Assembly (NCBI RefSeq): GCF_031599675.1
Contig: NZ_CP134223.1
Coordinates: forward strand, 6,408,394-6,472,393
Length of the DNA: 64,000 bases
Source of the DNA: Paenibacillus pedocola
GTDB lineage: Bacteria > Bacillota > Bacilli > Paenibacillales > Paenibacillaceae
Direction: 5' to 3'
The translations under genes and the position numbers were made by a program. The notes beneath the pieces are model-generated. The model made no database searches, was not told the DNA's origin, and saw only the letters and a program-made list of their open reading frames with translations. Shown here piece by piece: positions 51,152 through 60,677 of this stretch; within the stretch, counting starts at the first letter, position 1, and each line of letters opens with the position of its first letter.

Positions 51152-51760
51152 ATGAATTTCTCTTCTCAAGCTGTACCGCTGCCAGAGCCGTCTTGTTTAA
51201 AAATATCACATGCTGATCCTAACATCTACTCGGCGATCATGCACCGTTTGCTTTTCCATTTTTCGCGTACCCGTCCGGATACTCCAATTGTGATTGTCTG
51301 TGTAGGCACGGACCGCTCTACCGGTGACTCCCTTGGCCCTTTGGTCGGTACGGCGTTAGCACGCTTTCATAGTCCCTTGTTCCATCTTTACGGAACACTG
51401 GACGAGCCTGTACACGCCGTGAATCTGGAAGAGACTTTGACTCTAATTCACAATCAATATAATAATCCCTTTATCATTGGCATTGATGCCTGTCTGGGGC
51501 ACTCCGCCAGTGTCGGCTGCATCCAGGTCGTGGATGGCCCGCTGCGCCCCGGAGCTGGCGTGAATAAACAGCTGCCTCCAGTCGGAGATATCCACCTGAC
51601 CGGTATTGTAAATGTCGGCGGATTTATGGAGTATTTTGTATTGCAGAATACCCGGCTGAGTCTTGTCATGCGTCTATCTGACATTATTGCCGTCAGCCTC
51701 TATTCCGCATTAAAACAATGGAAGCTCCATGCTAAATCTGCTGCAGCGCTAGAGCAATAA
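51152..51760 (+). CDS. yyaC: Spore protease YyaC (DUF1256)
   Basis: 202 residues, ATG at 51152 behind AAAGGAAG. CVGTDRSTGDSLGPLVGTAL (about 51-70), GTLDEPVHAVN and GIDACLGHSASVG are the YyaC motifs, related to the germination protease (Gpr) fold. It belongs to sporulating Bacillales and Clostridia and is usually sigma-F controlled; I find no clear sigma-F promoter. Its 3' end overlaps the DUF4446 gene on the other strand by 29 bases. Confidence 0.92.
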   Translation: MNFSSQAVPLPEPSCLKISHADPNIYSAIMHRLLFHFSRTRPDTPIVIVCVGTDRSTGDSLGPLVGTALARFHSPLFHLYGTLDEPVHAVNLEETLTLIHNQYNNPFIIGIDACLGHSASVGCIQVVDGPLRPGAGVNKQLPPVGDIHLTGIVNVGGFMEYFVLQNTRLSLVMRLSDIIAVSLYSALKQWKLHAKSAAALEQ

Positions 51761-52232
51761 CTTCCTTCTCCTCCGGTGAAAGCGGGTACTGGGAAGTTCC
51801 GCCTTCCAGCGGTTTGGAGTATATATATGAATTTTCGCGGTTGTGCAGGCTTGTTAATACCACACCACTGCTACTGTCATCAATAATTGCCATTGAAAAG
51901 CTCAAGTCATTTCCGCGTTCACCGAATGCGTTATACCGCTTCATCGCAACTTTTGATTTCATGCCGCGCATTTTAGTCTGTGCCGCTTCAATTAACGCCT
52001 TGTGTTCACGCTGCCCTTCTTCAAGCATTTCGCTCTGATTTTTGAGATCAATCAGCAGGCTTTCCAGATCCTCGACACCGTTCCCGCTCATCATTGCTTC
52101 GTATTTGCGCCGCATTTTACGCAGCTTGCTACCCTGAACAATCTGGATAATTACCAGCACCAATAGAATAACAGCAGCAGCAAATACAACTAATGACAAC
52201 TGTTCACTTATTATTTGATTCAACTCTGACAT
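51732..52232 (-). CDS. DUF4446 protein
   Basis: 166 residues, ATG at 52232. One N-terminal transmembrane helix (about 13-33), a coiled coil (about 37-85) and a soluble domain with NAFGERGNDLSFSMAIIDDS and NRENSYIYSKPLEGG, the family signature. Encoded near parAB in many Firmicutes; function unknown. Confidence 0.88.
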   Translation of the reverse strand: MSELNQIISEQLSLVVFAAAVILLVLVIIQIVQGSKLRKMRRKYEAMMSGNGVEDLESLLIDLKNQSEMLEEGQREHKALIEAAQTKMRGMKSKVAMKRYNAFGERGNDLSFSMAIIDDSSSGVVLTSLHNRENSYIYSKPLEGGTSQYPLSPEEKEVIALALQQI

Positions 52233-52253
52233 ATATGGACCATCCTTTTGTAT

Positions 52254-53417
52254 TTATCTGCTGCCGTTCCGGCCATATAACTCAGCCATGGCATCCAGCA
52301 ATCTGTTAATGTCTTGTTCTGTTGAGCTTACACCAACACTCGCCCGAACAGCTCCGCTCTCCAGTGTATCAACGGCTTGATGAGCTAATGGCGTGCAGTG
52401 CATTCCAGCCCGTACAGCTATGTTGTATCCCCGGTCCAGCCGGTGTGCAATATCTGCAGATTCCTGTCCCTCGATTGTAAAAGAAACAATTCCGCTCCGC
52501 GGAGCGCCGATGACAGGACCAAGCAGCCTTAACCCAGGAATTGCCGACAATCCCTCCATCATTTTCTGCGTCAACATCCATTCCTGATGATGGATATTTT
52601 GTGTGCCCAGAGATTTAATGATTTTCACACCGGCGAGCAGTCCGGCTATGCCCACTGCATTCTGTGTTCCTGCCTCATAGCGGTCCGGTCGCACCGCCGG
52701 TTGTTCACTGTTTTCGGATTGGCTGCCGGTTCCCCCGAGCATCAAAGGCTCCAGATCAAGCTCAGGCGAAATATAGAGCCCTCCTGTTCCTTGGGGACCG
52801 AGCAAGCCCTTATGTCCTGGAAAAGCAAGCAAATCAATGTTCATCTCTTTCACATTGATATCCAGTGAACCGGCACTTTGGGCTGCATCAACCAGAAAAA
52901 CAGCACCATTTGCTTTGACGATATCGCCTATGTCCCCAATCGGCAGTATGCTGCCAAGCAGATTCGAGCTATGATTGCAGATCACCATTTTAGTATTAGG
53001 TTTAAAGAGCTTATTCAATTCCTGCAGATTGATTTGTCCCTCTTTATCGACCCGCAAATAATCAACCTCTACCCCCATTGTCCGGCGCAAATACTCTAGT
53101 GGCCTGCGTACAGAATTGTGTTCAGTCATCGTCGATATCACATGATGCCCTGGTTGAAGTGTACCCTTAATGGCCATATTTAGCCCCATCGTTGTATTGT
53201 GGGTAAAGGCAATATCCTGCGCATTTGATATTGCAAATAATTCAGCCAGCAAGGCGCGCGCTCTCACAAGCACCCTGCCCGTCCCTATAGCCAGCGAGTG
53301 GTTGCCGCGCCCGGCATTAGCCCCCGAGTGTTCCAGTGCTTCCATCATCGCCACAGCCACCTCTGGCGGCTTAGGCCAGGATGTTGCCGCATGATCCAGA
53401 TATACCAGTGGCTCCAT
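52254..53417 (-). CDS. Class V aminotransferase, cysteine desulfurase-like
   Basis: 387 residues, ATG at 53417. LDHAATSWPKPP start, THNTTMGLN (about 70), TEHNSVRRPLEYL with PLP-stacking His, VDAAQSAGSLDI, and the PLP Lys in FPGHKGLLGPQGTGGLY (about 208). GMHCTPLAH near residue 340 supplies the Cys of desulfurases. The group (EF2568-like) is not the housekeeping IscS/SufS; substrate uncertain. Confidence 0.85.
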   Translation of the reverse strand: MEPLVYLDHAATSWPKPPEVAVAMMEALEHSGANAGRGNHSLAIGTGRVLVRARALLAELFAISNAQDIAFTHNTTMGLNMAIKGTLQPGHHVISTMTEHNSVRRPLEYLRRTMGVEVDYLRVDKEGQINLQELNKLFKPNTKMVICNHSSNLLGSILPIGDIGDIVKANGAVFLVDAAQSAGSLDINVKEMNIDLLAFPGHKGLLGPQGTGGLYISPELDLEPLMLGGTGSQSENSEQPAVRPDRYEAGTQNAVGIAGLLAGVKIIKSLGTQNIHHQEWMLTQKMMEGLSAIPGLRLLGPVIGAPRSGIVSFTIEGQESADIAHRLDRGYNIAVRAGMHCTPLAHQAVDTLESGAVRASVGVSSTEQDINRLLDAMAELYGRNGSR

Positions 53418-53510
53418 TCTTTAACCTCACTTTTCGAGTTTAAAAAACATACCCCTCCATATCCGTATTAAGGATACCTCAGGATATGTTTTCGGGCAAA
53501 GATATTCAAA

Positions 53511-54353
53511 TCAGTTCCCCAATAGTTCGAGCAGTCTTTCCAAGTCTTGGGCACTATAGTAGTTGATCTCGATTTTCCCTTTGTCTTTACCTTGCTTAAT
53601 TTTCACCGTGGTTTTGAATCTTTCACGTAACCCTTCTTCTACATTATCAATGTATGGATCACGTTTAACGATTTTCGCTTTCACTCCAGCAGTTGGTTTA
53701 CGGTCAATATTCTTCACTACCTCTTCCAGTTGCCTTACACTCCATTGCTGTTCCACACATTGTTCGGCCAGCTGTTTTACAGTCTCGGAATCTTTCAGCG
53801 CCACAATTGCCCGGGCATGACCCATCGAAATTGTTCCACGTGAAACATAATCTTTAACTTCCTCCGGCAAAGTGAGCAGCCGCAAAAAATTTGCAATATG
53901 TGATCTCGACTTGCCTACCTTCAGAGATAATTCCTCTTGAGTCAGTGAGAACTGATCCATTAAGCCTTGGTATGCAACTGCAACTTCCATCGCATTCAGA
54001 TTTTCACGCTGCAGGTTTTCAATCAGGGCAATTTCCATCACCTGTTGATCACTCAAACTTCGCACAACAGCAGGAATTGTTGCTTTTCCACAATATTGTG
54101 ACGCACGGAATCTGCGTTCACCGGCGATAATTTCATATCCCTTTAACACGCTGCGGACAATAATCGGCTGGATGACTCCATGTTGCCTTATGGACTCGGC
54201 CAGTTCTTGAATTGCTTCTTCATTGAAATCCTTGCGCGGCTGATATGGATTAGCCCGCAACTGACCCAAAGGTATCTCCACAACCTTGTCATCTTCGTTG
54301 ATCGACAAGGATGGAATTAATGCATCTAGACCTTTCCCTAAACGCTTACTCAT
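53511..54353 (-). CDS. parB: Chromosome-partitioning protein ParB/Spo0J
   Basis: 280 residues, ATG at 54353, overlapping the parA end by eight bases. N-terminal CTPase domain with NPYQPRKDF and IIAGERRFRAS (about 75-85), HTH with LSLKVGKSRSHIANFLRL that reads parS, and the C-terminal dimerisation domain. Loads onto parS, spreads as a clamp and recruits SMC; with Soj it also feeds into initiation and sporulation control. The gene contains a parS site at 53832-53847. Confidence 0.96.
   Translation of the reverse strand: MSKRLGKGLDALIPSLSINEDDKVVEIPLGQLRANPYQPRKDFNEEAIQELAESIRQHGVIQPIIVRSVLKGYEIIAGERRFRASQYCGKATIPAVVRSLSDQQVMEIALIENLQRENLNAMEVAVAYQGLMDQFSLTQEELSLKVGKSRSHIANFLRLLTLPEEVKDYVSRGTISMGHARAIVALKDSETVKQLAEQCVEQQWSVRQLEEVVKNIDRKPTAGVKAKIVKRDPYIDNVEEGLRERFKTTVKIKQGKDKGKIEINYYSAQDLERLLELLGN
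53832..53847. promoter_or_regulatory. parS site inside parB
   Basis: TGTTCCACGTGAAACA, matching TGTTNCACGTGAAACA. In B. subtilis one parS lies inside spo0J in the same way. Confidence 0.9.
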
Positions 54354-55107
54354 AAGAGATCACTTCCTTTGCCAACTCTAAGTACACTTCTGCTCCTTTG
54401 GAACGGGTATCATACGTAATAATAGATTGTCCATGCGAAGGAGCTTCGCTAAGACGAACATTACGGGGGATAATCGTTCTATATACCTTCTCCTGGAAAT
54501 ACTTTTTAACCTCTTCAATAACTTGAATCCCCAGATTCGTCCGGGCATCAAGCATGGTCAGCAGTACTCCCTCAATTTTCAGATGAGTATTAAGATTTTT
54601 TTGTACTAAACGCACTGTATTGAGCAATTGGCTGAGCCCCTCCAGCGCATAGTACTCACACTGTATTGGAATAATGACCGAATCTGCCGCAGTGAGTGAA
54701 TTAATAGTAAGAATACCGAGAGAAGGCGGGCAATCGATGATGATGTAATCATAATTACTTTTCACCGCATTGAGCGCTTTTTTGAGTTTCAGTTCTCTGG
54801 AGATCGTCGACACTAATTCGATTTCAGCACCTGCTAATTGAATCGTAGCCGGGATAATATCGAGTCCTTCGATCTGTGTCTGTAGAATTGTTTCTTGAGG
54901 GTTAGCCTCATTAATAAGTATATCGTAAATGCAATTTGCTACATCCGCTTTGTTGACGCCAACGCCGCTTGTAGTGTTGCCTTGCGGATCGATATCGACA
55001 AGAAGCACTCTTCTCCCCAAAGTAGCCATTCCGGCACCCAGGTTCACGGAGGTTGTCGTTTTACCAACGCCGCCTTTTTGATTTGCTATGGCAATAATCT
55101 TGGACAC
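54346..55107 (-). CDS. parA: Chromosome-partitioning ATPase ParA/Soj
   Basis: 253 residues, GTG at 55107 with GAGGTGAAATAA. Deviant Walker A ANQKGGVGKTTTSVNLG (about 8-24), Walker A' DIDPQGNTTSG and DCPPSLGILT. MinD/ParA fold ATPase acting with ParB on the nucleoid; also a regulator of DnaA. Confidence 0.96.
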   Translation of the reverse strand: MSKIIAIANQKGGVGKTTTSVNLGAGMATLGRRVLLVDIDPQGNTTSGVGVNKADVANCIYDILINEANPQETILQTQIEGLDIIPATIQLAGAEIELVSTISRELKLKKALNAVKSNYDYIIIDCPPSLGILTINSLTAADSVIIPIQCEYYALEGLSQLLNTVRLVQKNLNTHLKIEGVLLTMLDARTNLGIQVIEEVKKYFQEKVYRTIIPRNVRLSEAPSHGQSIITYDTRSKGAEVYLELAKEVISYE

Positions 55108-55272
55108 TTATTTCACCTCGAATTGTTAGAAAGAATCATCTTGTAGTTCGTGAAGTTGTAACGGCGCAGACCGTGAATTAAACGGCATCACTTATTGCAA
55201 GAAATATAGACAAATATACAGGTATTATTTTCAACGAATTCATCCGCCGGTATAATCCGATTGTAGTCATAC

Positions 55273-55303
55273 AAAAGGCGGCCAATCACCTCAGGGCCGC
55301 CTT
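55273..55303 (-). terminator. Terminator of noc
   Basis: AAGGCGGCC (55275-55283) and GGCCGCCTT (55295-55303), perfect; four T on the minus strand. Confidence 0.85.
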
Positions 55304-55319
55304 CAGCTTTTGAAACAAT

Positions 55320-56135
55320 TTATCGTTTTGGGATCTGAATCACAATCTCATAATGGTCGCCGCGGTCATTTTCCGAGGTCTTTATCTCCATCCCTGAGCC
55401 TGATACCATATCAATGGATTGACGAATTGTATTAAGCGCTAGACGAACGTCCTTGGTGTAGGAAACCCGTTTTGATTTTTTTGTCTGGTTAACAGCTTTG
55501 TAAAAGGCAATGCGAGCTTCGGTCTGCTTGACATTCAAGCCCTTGGCGATAATCTCAGCGAGCACTTTCAGCTGCATTTCCACACTGTCCAGAGATAACA
55601 AGGAACGAGCATGTCTCTCTGTGATCTGTCGTTCCATGAGGGCTGTCTTAACTTGCTCAGGCAGCTGCAGGAGGCGAATCTTATTTGCGATCGTGGATTG
55701 GCTTTTCCCTAACCGCTGTGCCAAGCTTTCTTGAGTCAATTGATGAAGATCAATCAATTTCTGATAAGCAATAGCTTCCTCAATAGAGGTCAAACCTTCG
55801 CGCTGCAAATTTTCTATTAATGCAATGGATGCAGCCTGAGAATCATTGAACTCACGAACAATGGCCGGAATGGTCTCCAAGCCGAGCTTCTTAACCGCAC
55901 GCCAACGCCGTTCACCAGCGATAATCTCATACAAAGAATCACGCACTCGCACAACGATGGGTTGAATAACTCCGTGAGTTTTGATGGTCTGACATAGCTC
56001 GTCTATCTTCTCATCATCAAAAATTGTCCGTGGTTGATAAGGACTGCTGATTACCTCATGAACCGGGATCTGTTTGATCTCTTCTCCGCTGCTCCGCTCG
56101 GTAAATCCAAAAAGCTTGGTGAATTGTTCTTTCAT
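55320..56135 (-). CDS. noc: Nucleoid occlusion protein Noc
   Basis: 271 residues if begun at ATG 56135, which aligns with the MKxxFxxxFG start of B. subtilis Noc (amphipathic membrane-targeting helix); ATG 56144 and GTG 56150 are alternatives close to AGGTGG. ParB paralogue: SSPYQPRTIFDDEKI, IIAGERRWRAVKKLG and HTH LAQRLGKSQSTIANKIRL. Binds Noc sites and prevents division over the nucleoid. Separated from parA by a terminator. Confidence 0.92.
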   Translation of the reverse strand: MKEQFTKLFGFTERSSGEEIKQIPVHEVISSPYQPRTIFDDEKIDELCQTIKTHGVIQPIVVRVRDSLYEIIAGERRWRAVKKLGLETIPAIVREFNDSQAASIALIENLQREGLTSIEEAIAYQKLIDLHQLTQESLAQRLGKSQSTIANKIRLLQLPEQVKTALMERQITERHARSLLSLDSVEMQLKVLAEIIAKGLNVKQTEARIAFYKAVNQTKKSKRVSYTKDVRLALNTIRQSIDMVSGSGMEIKTSENDRGDHYEIVIQIPKR

Positions 56136-56398
56136 TCCGTTCATAACCACCTAGTTTCGTTATAGTACGATCCTCTTGACCTTGCCTGGAAAAAAGCTTA
56201 TCGTACAGCATTCAATGCAGCCTGGAAGCTCCAGGTAAAAAGACGCTCATTTCTGGAAGGAACTCTATTTCAGATAGTCGCAGAAATTCTATCACTATAT
56301 TATTCTATCACTTTTCCGCTCATAATCCTATTCTCCATAAAGACCTATTTTTCCTGCATTTATAAAGTCTACGTGAAAGCTATTTTAACCCGGATTAC

Positions 56399-56432
56399 AA
56401 AATAACAAGCCTTTAGCGAGTAAAGGCTTGTT
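56399..56432 (-). terminator. Terminator of rsmG
   Basis: AACAAGCCTTT (56404-56414) and AAAGGCTTGTT (56422-56432), then ATTTTG on the minus strand. The gap 56151-56478 otherwise holds the parS site at 56462-56477 and the noc upstream region. Confidence 0.8.
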
Positions 56433-56461
56433 ATTGGGGCTTGCTATATTCACATTTACAT

Positions 56462-56477
56462 TGTTTCACGTGAAACA
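56462..56477. promoter_or_regulatory. parS site, perfect palindrome
   Basis: TGTTTCACGTGAAACA, identical to the canonical parS. It ends one base before the rsmG stop codon. Confidence 0.95.
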
Positions 56478-56478
56478 A

Positions 56479-57201
56479 TCAGATCAGTGGAGATTTGGCA
56501 GGCATTCCTGCTTTGCGGGGATATTTGGCCGGTGTAGCTCCTGTTTTTCGGATCATTACAATGTGCCGCGCCGATTCCTCAACAGGCAGGCTGAATGACT
56601 CAACTTGCTTGAGTTCAGCCCGCAATTCCTTGAGGCTTCTTTTGGCTTCTGTTAATTCCTCAGCAGGATCATTACCCTTCATCGCTGCAAAAATACCGTC
56701 TTTTCTCGTGAACGGAAGACAGAATTCATTTAGCAGGGATAGACGTGCCACAGCACGGGCAGTAACTACATCATAGGCATCACGATGAATGAATTGTCTG
56801 GCTACATCCTCCGCCCGGCCGTGAATCAGCTGTACTCCGGTTAATCCTAAGGTATCACATACATGCTGGAGGAACGAAATTCTTTTACTTAAAGAATCCA
56901 CAATTGTAAGCTTTAAATGCGGGAAACAAATTTTCAAGGGAATACCGGGAAAGCCTGCTCCCGATCCGATGTCTGCCAAACTTTTCACTTCATCCATGTT
57001 TAAATAGAATGCAAGAGACAGCGAATCGTAAAAATGCTTCATATAAACCTGGCTGCGTTCCGTGATTCCGGTAAGGTTCATCTTCTCATTCCAAGAGACC
57101 AGTTCCTGATAATAAAGCTCAAATTGCTCCAATTGCCGGGATTTAAGCTGAAGGCCCTGCTCCTGTAAAAGTGTAATGAACTGCGCTGAAGTACTGTCCA
57201 T
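56479..57201 (-). CDS. rsmG: 16S rRNA m7G527 methyltransferase RsmG (GidB)
   Basis: 240 residues, ATG at 57201, AAAGGATAA upstream (overlapping the mnmG stop region). SAM site LADIGSGAGFPGIPLKI (about 72-88), MNLTGIT near 40, and ARAVARLSLL (about 148). N7-methylates G527 of 16S rRNA; loss gives low-level streptomycin resistance in other bacteria. Confidence 0.95.
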   Translation of the reverse strand: MDSTSAQFITLLQEQGLQLKSRQLEQFELYYQELVSWNEKMNLTGITERSQVYMKHFYDSLSLAFYLNMDEVKSLADIGSGAGFPGIPLKICFPHLKLTIVDSLSKRISFLQHVCDTLGLTGVQLIHGRAEDVARQFIHRDAYDVVTARAVARLSLLNEFCLPFTRKDGIFAAMKGNDPAEELTEAKRSLKELRAELKQVESFSLPVEESARHIVMIRKTGATPAKYPRKAGMPAKSPLI

Positions 57202-57204
57202 AAA

Positions 57205-59091
57205 TTATCCTTTCGCCGCCGTAACACGGTTATAATGCTCTAAGTGTACAAGCAGAATCGAAATGTCAGCCGGTGTGACTCCGGCAATCCGTGAAGCTTG
57301 TCCGATAGAAATCGGGGCAATCTTCGTCAGCTTCTGCCGGGCTTCCATAGCCAGCCCATGAATCTCATTATAGTTAATATCATCAGGGATTTTCTTCTTT
57401 TCCATCTTTTGCAGCTTTTCCACATGAGCCAGCTGTTTCTCAATATATCCGGCATATTTAATCTGAATCTCTACCTGCTCCTTCATCTCTTCATCAAGAA
57501 CTTCAGGGGCTGGAGATATTTGATCAACAAAGCTGTAAGCAAGTTCAGGACGGCGCATCAGAGTAAGCAGGTTACTGCCATCTACAATAGCTGCAGACTC
57601 AAATGCTGCTAATGCTTCATTGACTTCTACGGGTTTCACTTTTGTTTCTTTAAGCCGGACAATTTCACGTTCGACTGTTTCCTTTTTATTAAGGAAGGCT
57701 TCATAACGCTGCTGCGGTATCAAACCAATCTCATAGCCGATAGGTGTCAGCCGCAGGTCGGCATTATCATGACGAAGCAGCAAACGGTATTCTGCCCGTG
57801 AGGTAAGCAGACGGTAAGGCTCATTGGTTCCTTTAGTAACCAGATCATCAATCAGTACTCCAATATAGCCTTGGGAACGATCGAGAACCACCGGTTCTTT
57901 CTCCTGCACTTTACGGGCAGCATTAATACCGGCCATTACGCCTTGTCCTGCTGCTTCCTCATATCCCGATGTACCATTAATCTGGCCGGCAGTGAACAGT
58001 CCCGGCAGACGTTTGGTTTCGAGTGAAGGCCACAGCTGGGTAGGCACCATCGCATCATATTCAATCGCATAGCCGTTGCGCATCATTTCTACCTTTTCCA
58101 TTCCTGGAATGGAGCGAAGCACTGCTAATTGAACATCCTCCGGCAGACTAGTGGACAGACCCTGTACATAGTACTCCGAAGTGTTTTTCCCTTCCGGTTC
58201 AAGAAAAATCTGGTGCTGCGACTTGTCGCTGAACCGGACCACCTTGTCTTCGATGGAAGGGCAGTAGCGCGGACCCGTCCCTTCAATAATACCGGTAAAC
58301 ATTGGAGCACGGTGAAGATTGTCATTAATGATCTGATGCGTCACTGGAGAAGTGTAAGTCAGCCAGCAAGGCAGCTGTTCGTTTTGCGACGATTTGGTTT
58401 CAAAAGAAAAGAACTTCGGCTTATCATCACCCGGCTGAATTTCTGTCTTGGAGAAATCAATCGTATCTTTATGCACACGCGGCGGTGTACCTGTCTTAAA
58501 GCGAACCAGATCGAAGCCCAGCTCACGCAGATTCTCCGATAGGCGAACTGAAGGCTGCTGATTGTTTGGCCCGCTCTCATAGGTCAGCTCACCCATAATT
58601 ACTTTTCCGCGCAAATAAGTTCCGGTGGTCAATATAACTGTCTTACTACGGTATATAGTGCCAGTCTTGGTAATCACACCGGCACAGTGTCCGTCTTCAA
58701 CGATCAGTTCCTCGACCATCCCCTGACGAAGCGTCAGGTTAGGCGTCTTCTCCATCGTTTCTTTCATGGCATGCTGATAAAGGAATTTATCCGCCTGCGC
58801 GCGCAGCGCATGAACGGCCGGTCCTTTACCGGTATTGAGCATCCGCAGCTGAATAAAAGTCTTATCGATATTTCGGCCCATCTCTCCGCCAAGCGCATCG
58901 ATTTCACGGACTACATGTCCTTTGGCCGGACCGCCGATCGATGGATTACACGGCATGAATGCCACCATATCCAGGTTAATCGTAATCATCAAAGTGTTGC
59001 AGCCCATCCGGGCTGCAGCCAGTGCAGCTTCGCAGCCGGCATGACCGGCGCCTATGACCACTACGTCATAGCTGCCTCCTTCATAGCTCAT
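57205..59091 (-). CDS. mnmG: tRNA uridine-5-carboxymethylaminomethyl synthase MnmG (GidA)
   Basis: 628 residues, ATG at 59091 behind GGAGGAATAAGAG. FAD-binding VVVIGAGHAGCEAALAAARMG (Rossmann, about 9-29; the motif order is GxGxxG), CNPSIGGPAKGHVVREIDALGG, and C-terminal helical domain for MnmE and tRNA. With MnmE it modifies U34 of tRNAs reading NNA/NNG codons. Confidence 0.96.
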   Translation of the reverse strand: MSYEGGSYDVVVIGAGHAGCEAALAAARMGCNTLMITINLDMVAFMPCNPSIGGPAKGHVVREIDALGGEMGRNIDKTFIQLRMLNTGKGPAVHALRAQADKFLYQHAMKETMEKTPNLTLRQGMVEELIVEDGHCAGVITKTGTIYRSKTVILTTGTYLRGKVIMGELTYESGPNNQQPSVRLSENLRELGFDLVRFKTGTPPRVHKDTIDFSKTEIQPGDDKPKFFSFETKSSQNEQLPCWLTYTSPVTHQIINDNLHRAPMFTGIIEGTGPRYCPSIEDKVVRFSDKSQHQIFLEPEGKNTSEYYVQGLSTSLPEDVQLAVLRSIPGMEKVEMMRNGYAIEYDAMVPTQLWPSLETKRLPGLFTAGQINGTSGYEEAAGQGVMAGINAARKVQEKEPVVLDRSQGYIGVLIDDLVTKGTNEPYRLLTSRAEYRLLLRHDNADLRLTPIGYEIGLIPQQRYEAFLNKKETVEREIVRLKETKVKPVEVNEALAAFESAAIVDGSNLLTLMRRPELAYSFVDQISPAPEVLDEEMKEQVEIQIKYAGYIEKQLAHVEKLQKMEKKKIPDDINYNEIHGLAMEARQKLTKIAPISIGQASRIAGVTPADISILLVHLEHYNRVTAAKG

Positions 59092-59180
59092 CTCTTATTC
59101 CTCCTAATAGCTTCGTATAACAAGCTGAATTATATAATTTTATGCAGAGCAAGGATCCCATCCGGACCCCTTGCTACATA

Positions 59181-60557
59181 TTATTTGCCTAGACAGAATT
59201 GCGAGAAAATCTGGTCTAGCAGCGAATCTGCAGCGGTATCACCGATAATCTCTCCGAGCTGTTCCCAAGCCAGACGCACGTCAATTTGAATCATATCAAT
59301 TGGAACTAACATATCAGCCGCTTCATAAGCATCCTGCAGCGATTTATACGCTTTTTTGAGCAAGGCAATATGCCGCACATTACTGACATAAGTAAGGTCA
59401 CCGGATTCCAGTTTGCCGCCGAAAAACAGCTCCGAAATGGCTTCCTCCAGCTTATCCAGCCCTTCCTCCTCCAGCACTGACATCGGCACAATGCTCGATT
59501 CATCAAAGAACGTAAGCAGCTTGGCTTTGTCCAGGCGTGGCGGTAAGTCCATTTTATTCATGATGACTAAGGCTTGTCTACCGTGGATTTGTTCCATTAG
59601 TGCCAATTCATCCTCATGCAATTCTTCATTCGCATTAAGGACAAGCAGGATCAGATCAGCATCACTGAAAGCTGCCTTGGAACGTTCTACACCGATTTTC
59701 TCAACGACATCCATTGTTTCCCGAATACCTGCGGTATCGAGCAGCTTCAGCGGGATATTGTTGATCGTTACATATTCTTCTATTACATCACGCGTTGTTC
59801 CCGGAATATCAGTCACAATCGCTTTGTTGTCACGGGCGAGCGCATTAAGCAAGGAGGACTTGCCGACATTAGGACGGCCGACAATTGCCGTCGTAATACC
59901 TTCACGCAGAATTTTCCCTTCATTGGCCGTCTTCAGCAGCTTATTAATACCTTCCATTACCTCACTGCTTTTCTCTTTAATGAACTCAGCCGTAAATTCT
60001 TCCACATCATGCTCAGGATAATCAATATTCACTTCAATGTGTGCCAGAGTCTCTATAAGGGTATGGCGCAAACTCTTTATCCGCTCGGATAACGATCCAC
60101 TGACCTGTTTCAGGGCAACGGAAAATGCACGGTCCGACTTAGAACGAATCAAATCTATGACCGCTTCCGCCTGAGAGAGATCAATCCGTCCGCCCAGAAA
60201 AGCGCGCTTGGTGAATTCACCCGGCTCGGCTAATCGGATATTCTGCTGCAAAAGCAGATCCATCACTCTTCTGACTGAGATCACTCCGCCATGGGCACTG
60301 ATCTCCACTACATCCTCTGTTGTGAAGGACCGTGGTCCCTTCATTACAGTCACCAGGACCTCTTCCATTCGTTCACCGTCCACCGGGTTAATAATATGGC
60401 CATAATGAACGGTATGGGAAGCAACTTCCGTAAGCGGGGTTGTACTGCGGAACAAAGGGGCAACCTCAGATATAGCTTCCGGTCCGCTCACGCGGATAAT
60501 TGCAATTCCACCCTCGCCCAGTGCCGTCGAGACGGCAGCAATGGTGTCACTAAGCAT
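59181..60557 (-). CDS. mnmE: tRNA modification GTPase MnmE
   Basis: 458 residues from ATG 60557 (GAGGTGAGAAACAGC upstream; an in-frame GTG four codons earlier lies inside the RBS). N-terminal folate-binding domain (MLSDTIAAVSTALGEGGIAI), GTPase domain with GRPNVGKSSLLNALA (about 230), DIPGTTRD and NKMD, and the C-terminal CLGK motif (FCLGK end) that completes the active site. Partner of MnmG. A hairpin without T run lies at 59143-59176 before mnmG. Confidence 0.96.
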   Translation of the reverse strand: MLSDTIAAVSTALGEGGIAIIRVSGPEAISEVAPLFRSTTPLTEVASHTVHYGHIINPVDGERMEEVLVTVMKGPRSFTTEDVVEISAHGGVISVRRVMDLLLQQNIRLAEPGEFTKRAFLGGRIDLSQAEAVIDLIRSKSDRAFSVALKQVSGSLSERIKSLRHTLIETLAHIEVNIDYPEHDVEEFTAEFIKEKSSEVMEGINKLLKTANEGKILREGITTAIVGRPNVGKSSLLNALARDNKAIVTDIPGTTRDVIEEYVTINNIPLKLLDTAGIRETMDVVEKIGVERSKAAFSDADLILLVLNANEELHEDELALMEQIHGRQALVIMNKMDLPPRLDKAKLLTFFDESSIVPMSVLEEEGLDKLEEAISELFFGGKLESGDLTYVSNVRHIALLKKAYKSLQDAYEAADMLVPIDMIQIDVRLAWEQLGEIIGDTAADSLLDQIFSQFCLGK

Positions 60558-60621
60558 GCTGTTTCTCACCTCAATATAGTGTTTAATTTAGAATGTGAAT
60601 GCACTAAATTCTTATGGTTTT

Positions 60622-60663
60622 AAAAAAAGCAATGACCCCTTACATTGGTCAAGGAGTCATTGC
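60622..60663 (-). terminator. Terminator of the rnpA-yidC-jag unit
   Basis: GCAATGAC (60629-60636) and GTCATTGC (60656-60663) with an inner CCTT/AAGG stem, then seven T on the minus strand. It separates jag from mnmE, which must have its own promoter. Confidence 0.92.
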
Positions 60664-60677
60664 GGCTGTATTTATCT

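Noticed and set aside
59413..60021. Ser-rich 202-codon + strand frame opposite mnmE
   Set aside because: Shadow frame of the MnmE GTPase domain.
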